From J051 sp040289295 (lineage in GTDB: Bacteria; Armatimonadota; Fimbriimonadia; Fimbriimonadales; ATM1): 49,562 nucleotides of DNA. The position numbers and the translations under genes are program-made. A model generated the notes under the pieces. It did no database searches. It worked only from the letters and a program-made list of their open reading frames with translations, and was not told the DNA's origin. The DNA lies in NCBI GenBank assembly GCA_040289295.1, contig PSLA01000017.1:1-49562 (forward strand). Reading direction: 5' to 3'. This document shows positions 25,856-33,500 of the stretch, piece by piece; position 1 is the stretch's first letter, and each line of letters begins with the position of its first letter.

Positions 25856-26752
25856 ATGAAAACGATGCGAATTGCCATGGTTGGTGTGGGGATGGCTGCC
25901 GCCCTTGCGCTCATCGCTGGGCAGGACACGTTCCTGTTGCGAAGAGTGTTGGAAAAAGGGGCGAAGGATGCGTACACGCTGACAATGAAATCCAGCATGG
26001 TCATGGACATGGGTGGCGCAGGCATGGGCACGATGCCGCTCGACTTCGCCTTTACGTCGAAGATGGACATTGCGGTTGACCGCGTGTCCACTGATGGGAA
26101 GGACGCGAACGTCACGATCAAGATGACCGAGTTCAAATACGACCTTGGCCAGATGGGTCAGATGATGGGCGGTCAGCAGCAACCGGAAATGCCTCAGGAG
26201 ATCACAATGGCGGGCAAGCTCGACGTGCGGAACCGGCTGTCCGGCGTCCGCATTCCGAATGCTCCTGGCGCTGCAGCCATGTTGAGCCAGCAGCTGCAAA
26301 ACTTCCCGCTGTTCATCGAGTTTCCGAACGACCCGGTCAAGGTCGGCGATTCTTGGGAGGTTCGATTGCCCGCGACGCCGATGACAGGCAACAAGATCAC
26401 TCGTCTCAAAGCGACGCTGCTCGGCGAGAAGAGCGCCCTGACCCCTGCCCTCTCCCAAGGGGAGAGGGGGACTGCCTGGGCGATCAAACTCAGCGGCACG
26501 ATAAACATCAATGCCGACGTGATGGAGATGATGCGGCAGATGGGTGGCGAAGTCGGCGGTATGCCCCAGATGGCGATGCTCATGACCGGAACGATGAACG
26601 TAGACGGCGAAGCGCTCGTGGAAAAGGCTACCGGTCGTACCATCAAGTTCGAGACCACATACAAGTCGGACCTGACTGTTGATCTGCCCGACATGGGTAT
26701 GCAAATGAAGCAGGCTGGTAACACGCTCGTCAGCGTCGTCTTGGCAAACTGA
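25856..26752 (+). CDS. Secreted protein of unknown function (GETW family, member 3) with in-frame palindromic element
   Basis: A 298-residue protein with signal peptide (MRIAMVGVGMAAALALIAGQ) and a beta-rich, Met- and Gly-rich body (MVMDMGGAGMGTMPLDF; QMGQMMGGQQQPEMPQE). The hinge FPNDPVKVGDSWEVRLPA (about residues 157-174) defines the family. Residues about 194-206 (ALTPALSQGERG) are encoded by a palindromic element at 26435-26469 inserted in frame, as the conserved beta strands resume on either side. An AAAGGAGG site precedes the ATG; a second ATG at 25865 is possible. Lies 20 bases after member 2. Confidence 0.6.
   Translation: MKTMRIAMVGVGMAAALALIAGQDTFLLRRVLEKGAKDAYTLTMKSSMVMDMGGAGMGTMPLDFAFTSKMDIAVDRVSTDGKDANVTIKMTEFKYDLGQMGQMMGGQQQPEMPQEITMAGKLDVRNRLSGVRIPNAPGAAAMLSQQLQNFPLFIEFPNDPVKVGDSWEVRLPATPMTGNKITRLKATLLGEKSALTPALSQGERGTAWAIKLSGTININADVMEMMRQMGGEVGGMPQMAMLMTGTMNVDGEALVEKATGRTIKFETTYKSDLTVDLPDMGMQMKQAGNTLVSVVLAN
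26435..26469 (+). repeat. Palindromic CCCTCTCCC/GGGAGAGGG element, copy 1 (within coding sequence)
   Basis: Sequence of the form gccctgacccctg followed by ccctctccc-aag-gggagaggg. It lies in frame in the member-3 secreted protein gene. Related copies are at 30470-30506 and 33181-33225. Confidence 0.8.
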
Positions 26753-27579
26753 CACCCGCGTTCCTCCTCGCCTCGATCGCAACGACCGCCCTGAGCATGG
26801 CTCAGGGCGGTCAGGTCATTCGTTATAAGTTGCACGCTTCGCTTGATGTGTTCAGCGTTACGGGAGCGGTAACGCGGCAGTACGCCGGTGGAGTGCACGC
26901 ACCGCCTCTGCGGGCTGCACAGCTGACTGGACTCCTCCTTCTCCGGACCGAGGCGAGTGGCGACCAATGGCTGGTTACCGGCACATGCCCAGAACTCTCC
27001 GGCAACAACGGTACGCAGCCCCTCGAAGAGTCTGATATTCGCCGCGCGCGCTTGGGCAAATGGGTTGCGACGGTCGGTGGCGAGTGCCGGTACACATGGA
27101 ACGGTGAGCCGGCCGTCCCGTCCGCGCTCAACGTATTGCTCTGGCCGATAGCTTGGAGGCCGCTCGATGCTCCCGCTGGCATGAGAATCGGAGACGCGAT
27201 CGAGGTGCCCTTTGACCTGCCTCTCCAGTGCTTCTTAGAAGACGACCCGATCGGTGTGCAGCCAATAACCATCCGCTACGTGTTCCGAGGTGAGAGTTAC
27301 CTTTCGAAGGAACCGGCCTGGCTGTTCGACATCCATGTGGAGGAAGAGATCCGGCGCGCGGTGCGGCACCCAGAGAGGGAAGGCTTGACTCTGGTTGGCA
27401 GCGTCAAAGCGTCTGGATCGGCTCGCATTCGCAGGGCAGACGGGCGGTTGGACTACGCCCGCTTCACGCTCGACGTGCGCCTTGCGCTGGAGGGCGAAGG
27501 GCTGCCGTTCGGCGTGTTCTCCTCAGCCACCTGCACCGCCACAGCTGAGTACCAACGGAAGGCACCCGAAGGGGGATAA
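26749..27579 (+). CDS. Secreted protein of unknown function (GETW family, member 4), probable CTG start
   Basis: A 276-residue reading. The first ATG (26797) would leave the mature-looking sequence AQGGQVIRYKLHASLD at the N-terminus without a signal. In the same frame a CTG at 26749 overlaps the previous gene's TGA (CTGA) and adds TPAFLLASIATTALSMAQ, a plausible signal peptide; upstream is a stop at 26719-26721 and no ATG, GTG or TTG. The body is beta-rich, with LDAPAGMRIGDAIEVPFDLP in place of the GxxW hinge. It precedes ligA by nine bases. Function unknown; the start is inferred. Confidence 0.5.
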   Translation: MTPAFLLASIATTALSMAQGGQVIRYKLHASLDVFSVTGAVTRQYAGGVHAPPLRAAQLTGLLLLRTEASGDQWLVTGTCPELSGNNGTQPLEESDIRRARLGKWVATVGGECRYTWNGEPAVPSALNVLLWPIAWRPLDAPAGMRIGDAIEVPFDLPLQCFLEDDPIGVQPITIRYVFRGESYLSKEPAWLFDIHVEEEIRRAVRHPEREGLTLVGSVKASGSARIRRADGRLDYARFTLDVRLALEGEGLPFGVFSSATCTATAEYQRKAPEGG

Positions 27580-27591
27580 TCCGCATCTGTG
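27575..27591 (+). promoter_or_regulatory. Putative leaderless -10 box of ligA
   Basis: GATAAT at 27575-27580 ends eight bases before the GTG at 27589. It overlaps the end of the preceding gene; ligA may also be translated from the upstream transcript. Confidence 0.3.
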
Positions 27592-29607
27592 GACGAAGTC
27601 GCACGGCGCGCCGAAGAGTTGCGTAGACTGATCGAGGAGCACAACTACCGCTACTATGTGCTCTCACAGCCTACCATTCCCGACGCCGAGTACGACCGCC
27701 TCTTCCGAGAGTTACTGGAAATCGAAAAGCAGCGGCCGGACCTTAGAACGGCGGACAGCCCGACGCAACGCGTTGGATCGGCACCGAGTGAGGAGTTCCC
27801 GCAGCACCGGCACATCGTGCCCATGCTTTCGCTTGAGAACACATTTAGCGCGGAAGAGCTCCGCGAGTGGCACGCCCGATTACTTCGACTCTTGAACCTT
27901 CCCGACGATACCGACCTCGAGGTAACCGGCGAATTGAAGTTCGATGGCGCGTCCCTTTCGCTGACGTACATTGATGGGGTGCTCGCCGTGGCAGCGACGC
28001 GGGGCGACGGGGAGACCGGCGAAGAGATAACGCCGAACGTCAAAACGATTCGCTCCGTCCCCCTTCGCTTGCGCGAACCCGTTGCGGGCACTCTCGAGGT
28101 GCGTGGCGAGGCGATTGTTAGCAAAATCGAATTCCAGCGTATCAACGAAGAGCAGAGACGGCAGGGCCTCAAAGAATACGCGAACCCTCGGAACCTCGCA
28201 TCTGGTTCGTTGCGCCAACTGGATAGCCGCATCACCGCTTCGCGGAAGCTCTCGTTTTGGGCATGGGGGGTTGGCGCCTCAGAGTCGCTTGGGGATGTCA
28301 AGACGCACAGCGAATTGCTCGACCGCCTCGAACGGTTGGGCTTCAGAACGAGCCCCGAGCGCAAGATACTCCGTGGAGTGGAAGAGTGCCTGGCCTTCAT
28401 CGACCTTGTTGAACAGCGACGACCGTCGCTAGACTTCGAGGTTGATGGTGTGGTGCTAAAGGTCAACTCGTTTGAGCTCCAACGGGCGCTTGGCTTCACG
28501 GCGCGCGGTCCACGATGGGCCGTGGCATACAAGTTGGAGGCGCAACAGGAGGTAACTCTGCTCGAAGACATCCTCTGGAACGTCGGTCGCACGGGCGTGG
28601 TTACGCCGGTTGCGGTTCTTGCGCCGGTGCATGTGGGAGGCGTAACGGTAACGCGTGCGACGCTACACAACTACGAAGACCTTGTACGCAAGGATGTGCG
28701 CGTTGGAGACCGGGTCTGGGTTCAGCGCGCGGGTGACGTCATTCCTGAAGTGCTGGGGCCGGTACCAGATGATGAGCACGACAAGCGACCGATTGCACAG
28801 GAGCCGACGAATTGTCCCGTCTGCGATGCTGTCTTGGTGCGACGCGATAGAGAAGTTGCTTTGCGCTGCCCGAACCGCAAGTGCCCTGCTCAAGTGAGCG
28901 CGCGAATCATCCATTACGCTTCGCGTAATGCAATGGACATCGAGGGCCTGGGGGAGAAGTTGGTGCTGCGCCTCTGCGAAGCGGGGCTCATTCAGGACGT
29001 AAGCGACATTTATCGCCTGAAGGATATGCGGGAGCAGTTGATTCAGGTGGAGCGGATGGGCGAGCAAAGCGTTGCAAAGTTGCTCGATGCGATCGAGCAG
29101 TCGAAAGACCGGTCGCTCGCGCGTTTCTTGTTTGCTCTCGGCATTCGCCATGTTGGTCAAACCGCAGCCTTCAACCTTGCGAAAAAGTTCGGCACACTGG
29201 AAGCCTTTCGCCAAGCGACCTTTGAGCGACTAACCGCAATCCACGACATAGGGCCAAACACCGCGGGCGAAATCGTCGGGTACTTGCAAGAAGAACAGAA
29301 CCGACGGCTTCTCGACGACTTAGTCGCGCTCGGCGTGAACCCAAGGCCCGTTGAGGTTGACGCAAAGGACAGCCCGATCGCCGGTAAGACCATCGCCTTT
29401 ACGGGAAAACTCGAAAAGATGACGCGGGAGGAGGCGGAGGAAACCGTGCGAAAGCTTGGAGCCACCGCGACGAGCAGCGTCAGCGCGCAAACCGACCTGG
29501 TCGTTGCAGGCCCAGGTGCCGGTTCGAAGCTTGCGAAGGCAAAGGAGCTCGGCGTCAAGGTCGTTTCCGAGGAAGAGTTTCTCGAGATGCTTAGCAACCA
29601 TGCGTAG
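27589..29607 (+). CDS. ligA: NAD-dependent DNA ligase
   Basis: LigA (672 residues) seals nicks in DNA using NAD+. The N-terminal Ia domain (HNYRYYVLSQPTIPDAEYDRL) binds NMN; the adenylated lysine is Lys117 in ELKFDGASLSL. Other nucleotidyltransferase motifs: VRGEAIVSK, LDFEVDGVVLKV and AVAYK. The OB fold, a Cys4 zinc finger (CPVC then CPNRKCPA), HhH repeats (GIRHVGQTAAFNLAKKFG, IHDIGPNTAGEIVGY) and a C-terminal BRCT domain (IAGKTIAFTGKLEKMTREEAE) complete the family architecture. GTG start. The stop overlaps the glycosylase ATG by eight bases. Confidence 0.97.
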   Translation: MDEVARRAEELRRLIEEHNYRYYVLSQPTIPDAEYDRLFRELLEIEKQRPDLRTADSPTQRVGSAPSEEFPQHRHIVPMLSLENTFSAEELREWHARLLRLLNLPDDTDLEVTGELKFDGASLSLTYIDGVLAVAATRGDGETGEEITPNVKTIRSVPLRLREPVAGTLEVRGEAIVSKIEFQRINEEQRRQGLKEYANPRNLASGSLRQLDSRITASRKLSFWAWGVGASESLGDVKTHSELLDRLERLGFRTSPERKILRGVEECLAFIDLVEQRRPSLDFEVDGVVLKVNSFELQRALGFTARGPRWAVAYKLEAQQEVTLLEDILWNVGRTGVVTPVAVLAPVHVGGVTVTRATLHNYEDLVRKDVRVGDRVWVQRAGDVIPEVLGPVPDDEHDKRPIAQEPTNCPVCDAVLVRRDREVALRCPNRKCPAQVSARIIHYASRNAMDIEGLGEKLVLRLCEAGLIQDVSDIYRLKDMREQLIQVERMGEQSVAKLLDAIEQSKDRSLARFLFALGIRHVGQTAAFNLAKKFGTLEAFRQATFERLTAIHDIGPNTAGEIVGYLQEEQNRRLLDDLVALGVNPRPVEVDAKDSPIAGKTIAFTGKLEKMTREEAEETVRKLGATATSSVSAQTDLVVAGPGAGSKLAKAKELGVKVVSEEEFLEMLSNHA

Positions 29608-30502
29608 GAGAGTACTGCCGCTTGACGAGTTGGACTTCGAGTTGTGCGCGACGAGCGGACAGGTCTTTCGCTTCGAGCGGTTCGATCGCGATGGTGTACA
29701 AGTCTGGCGTGGCGCTGATGGAAGCAACGTCATCGAAGTAGAGCGGACCCCGGATGGATGGGTCGCGTGCTCCCGCCCCGACCCCTCTGCCGTCGAGCGG
29801 TTCTTGCGGCTTGATGTGTCGTTGTCAGACGTTTCGCGTCGAGTGGTTCAGCTCGATCCCAGTTTCGCTTCGCTCGTATGCCGGTTTCCCGGCTTGCGCA
29901 CGTTGCGCCAAGCGCGAGCTGATGAGACGCTGTTTTCATTTCTCTGCACGGTGAACAATAACCTGAAGCGAATCCAAAAACTGGTTCGCTCGCTTGGTCG
30001 GTTCGGGGAGGAACTGGAGCCTGGCGTATTCGAGTTCCCCTCGCCGAAGCGCATCGCAGCGATCGGCGAGGGAAGGCTGCGCGAGATGGGGTTCGGCTAC
30101 AGGGCTCAGACGCTGGTACAGGTTGCCGAGCAACTCGAGCGCAGACCTGTCCGCTGGTTACAGAAACTCTCGGAGGGAAAATATGCGGATGCGGTCTCGG
30201 CCCTGTGTGAACTTCCCGGGGTGGGGCGCAAGGTAGCCGACTGTGTTTGTTTGTTCGGCTTGGGCTTCGACGAGGCGGTTCCGGTCGACACTCACCTATG
30301 GCGCGCGAGCGTTGAGCGATATTTTCCTGAGTGGCGCGGAAGAAGTCTGACGGACAAGCGGTATCAAGCGGTGGGGGATCACTTTCGTTCGCGTTTCGGT
30401 CGTCTGGCGGGATTCGCTCACGAGTACCTGTTCTACGACTCGGTTACTCGACCTGAAGAGAGAAGCGAGCCCCTCTCCCACTGGGAGAGGGGCCGGGGGT
30501 GA
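29600..30502 (+). CDS. OGG1-type 8-oxoguanine DNA glycosylase
   Basis: A 300-residue DNA glycosylase/AP-lyase of the eukaryote-like OGG1 family, which removes 8-oxoguanine. An OGG N-terminal domain with GQVFRFERFD is followed by the HhH-GPD motif: LPGVGRKVADCVCLFGLGF, with the catalytic Lys in GRKVADC, and the Asp in AVPVDTHLWRASVERYF. It overlaps ligA by eight bases, so base excision and ligation genes are translationally coupled. The last 11 residues (EPLSHWERGRG) and the stop codon come from a palindromic repeat element (30470-30506), so the original C-terminus may have been slightly different. Confidence 0.9.
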   Translation: MRRRVLPLDELDFELCATSGQVFRFERFDRDGVQVWRGADGSNVIEVERTPDGWVACSRPDPSAVERFLRLDVSLSDVSRRVVQLDPSFASLVCRFPGLRTLRQARADETLFSFLCTVNNNLKRIQKLVRSLGRFGEELEPGVFEFPSPKRIAAIGEGRLREMGFGYRAQTLVQVAEQLERRPVRWLQKLSEGKYADAVSALCELPGVGRKVADCVCLFGLGFDEAVPVDTHLWRASVERYFPEWRGRSLTDKRYQAVGDHFRSRFGRLAGFAHEYLFYDSVTRPEERSEPLSHWERGRG

Positions 30503-30506
30503 GGGC
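30470..30506 (-). repeat. Palindromic element, copy 2 (supplies the C-terminus and stop of the OGG1-type gene)
   Basis: On the minus strand it reads gccctcacccccgg then an 11-bp perfect stem cccctctccca-g-tgggagagggg. The TGA of the glycosylase lies inside the gggtgaggg part. Same element as 26435-26469. Confidence 0.8.
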
Positions 30507-30569
30507 TTTGTGGCGCTGCCGTAGAACGACGGCTCGACGAAGGAGCGCTTGCGAGAAGTAGCTTGCTCG

Positions 30570-33500
30570 CTACGTTTCGTCTTCTTCTTGGCTGGCGCGT
30601 TCCTCGGCTTCTGCTAACTCGGAGATGGACGGGAGCTCGTGTCCGAGGTCGGCCGCAAGCGCACGCACGTCCACGCCGGTCTCGTCGTCGTAGACGTCCG
30701 AGATCTCTTGGGACATCTCCTCCTCGGCGATTTGCGTAAGGGTCTGGCGCCACACCGGTTGCCTGGTCAGCTGAACCTCGAGGTTCCGGAACGGCGGGAA
30801 GCCGGTGCCGGCAGGGATAAGACGGCCGATGATGACGTTCTCTTTCAGGCCGACCAGGTTGTCGACCTTGCGGCGAATGGCAGCCTCGGTGAGCACCTGC
30901 GTGGTCTTTTGGAACGACGCGGCGGAGAGGAACGACTCGCTCTGCAGACTGGCGCGCGCAATGCCTTGCAGCACCCAGTCGGCGGTTGCGCGTCTGGGCT
31001 TGCGCTTCCTCGTCTCGCCGGTGCCTGGATCCTCCTCTTCGATCATCTCGCCGGCGTCAATCATCTCTTGGATGCGTTCGTTTTCCTCGCTCAGCACAAA
31101 GCGATCCACGAGTTCTCCTGGCAGGAAGCGCGTGTCGCCGGGGTGTACGATCTTGCGCTTGCGCATCATCTGACGGCAGATGATTTCAATGTGCTTGTCG
31201 TTGATGTCAACGCCTTGCGCCTTGTACACGGCTTGCACCTCTCGGATGATGTACTCCTGGACGGCCCTGTCTCCGCGGATTCTAAGCAACCTGTGCGGGT
31301 TCAGCGGTCCCGTGGTAATGCGGTCACCGGCGCGGATTCTGTCGCCCTCTTTCACCTCGAGATTTCCGCGATAGGGCACGAGGATCAGTTCGAGCACGGG
31401 AATTGAGTTGATTTTCGCCTTCTTCAAACGGTCGGCGTCCTTCTTAGTCAACTCCTGCGTGGCGTACACTTCGACGACGCCAGTTTCGGGGTTGATGATG
31501 TCCCTCGCTGCCGCCTTTCCGACGATGTCTGGGTTGTCCGTCTTCAGTTCCGCTTCGATTGCCACCCAGCGCCCGAGGTCGGCTTTGTAGATCTTCTTGA
31601 CCACACCGTCGTACTCAGAGATGATCGCCTCACCACTCGGTTCCTTACGAGCCTCGAAGATCTCTTCGACTCGGTGAAGGCCGGAGTAGCCCTCGGCGAG
31701 CTGCTTCACGAGGCGCTTCACGCGTGACCGCGCTGAGCGTCGAGCGCGGTCCATCTCGACCTGCTCGGCGGTCTTGCCCTTCGTGGCTCGTGCCGTGCTC
31801 TTGCGTGGTTCGGTTGGTTCGGTCGCGCCGGTGATGCCGTGGAGCACGTGCAGCTGCTCGGACTTCAGCTCCAAGATGTCCTTGCCGTGGTCGCGAACGA
31901 TCTGGCTCCACGCTTCGTGGCTTCGGCGGTCGGTGTCCTTCACGCCTGCGAGCACGTTCTCTTGCGCGATGCCCCCGGTGTGGAACGTTCTCATGGTGAG
32001 TTGCGTTCCGGGTTCTCCGATGGACTGCGCCGCGATGATGCCGACGGCAACCCCGACCTCGACCGGTCGCCGCATCGCCATATCTTCGCCATAGCACTTG
32101 GCACAGATGCCCTGCGGCAACTCGCACGTCAGCGGGCTGCGAATCGGCACGAACAGTTCACCGCGGTCGCCTACTTCGAACCCCGCCTTCTTGTACTTCT
32201 TCTTCAGTGCGGCCAACGCTTCCTCATCGTTCCGCACTTCCTCCAATTCCTCTTCGAAGGCTGCGAGGATAGAGTCGAGCTTGCTGACGTCTGCTTCTGC
32301 AAAGATGCCGCCGACCTCGCAGATGACGTCGCCCGTGCGGGGGTCCTTGATAGTGCTGCAAGCGGTGCGTCCTCGGCATCGGTCACCCAGCCCCTCGATG
32401 GTCTCACCTTCGACGACAATCTTGCAAACTTCGATTCCTTCTGTGGTCTCGCAGTCCTCGGCTTTGATGATCACGTCTTGGGCGACATCGACCAGCCGTC
32501 GCGTGAGGTATCCGGCGTCGGCCGTGCGCAACGCGGTGTCCGCGAGGCCCTTGCGCGCGCCGTAGGTGGAAACGAAGTACTCGAACACGTTCAGCCCTTC
32601 GTGGAAAGAAGACCGAATCGGCAGGTCTTCGATCAGGTTGCCGAACTGGTCGGTCATCAGTCCGCGCATTCCGGCGAGCTGCGTCAACTGCTTCACGCTT
32701 CCGCGTGCGCCGCTTACCGTAACGATGCTCAGCGGGTTGAACTGCGCGATGTCCTCGAGGATGGCGTCAGCCACCTGGTCGTATGCCTTTGTCCAGAGCT
32801 CGAGCACCTTTTGCCGCCGCTCGGATTCGGAGATCAGGCCGCGGTCGTACTGCTTGCGAAGTTCGCCGACCTTTCGCTCAGTCTCTTCGATAATCTGGTT
32901 GCGCTCTTTGGGCGGGTCCATGTCGGTGATCGCAACGGTGATGCCGAATCGCGTTGCCCATCGGAAGCCCATCTGCTTGATCGCGTCGAGCAACTCGATC
33001 GTTCGCGCGGCGCCGGCCGCCTCGCGGATTTCCGTGATGAGGCGAGCCATGTTCTTCTTCGTCAACTCGATGCCCAGCCAGCGATCCGAATGCTTCAGAG
33101 GATAAGGGAGCAATTCGTGGAAGAGCAGCTGCCCGGGCGTCACGCACCGCACGACGCTCTCCCGTTCATCAGATTCGGCGGCCTCACCCCCCTCACCCTC
33201 GACCCCTCTCCCAGGAGGAGAGGGGCGCCGGATGCGCACCTGCACAGGCTCGTTCAGAGGAATTCGAGCTGCTGGGTCGGGGTGCTCAGCCAAAAGTGTA
33301 ACTTCCTGCGGGGAGCCGTAAATCGGGGGCGGCGGAGAACCCTCTGGGTCGTTCTCGTGAGCCTGAATCGCTTCTTTCAGGCGTCGGGCGCCGTCTTTGC
33401 TCACCATCGTGAGGGCGTATCCGCCCAGAACGATGTCCTGAATCGGCGAGACGATGGGCCCTCCGTGCGCGGGAGAGAAGAGGTTGTGCGTGCTTAGCAT

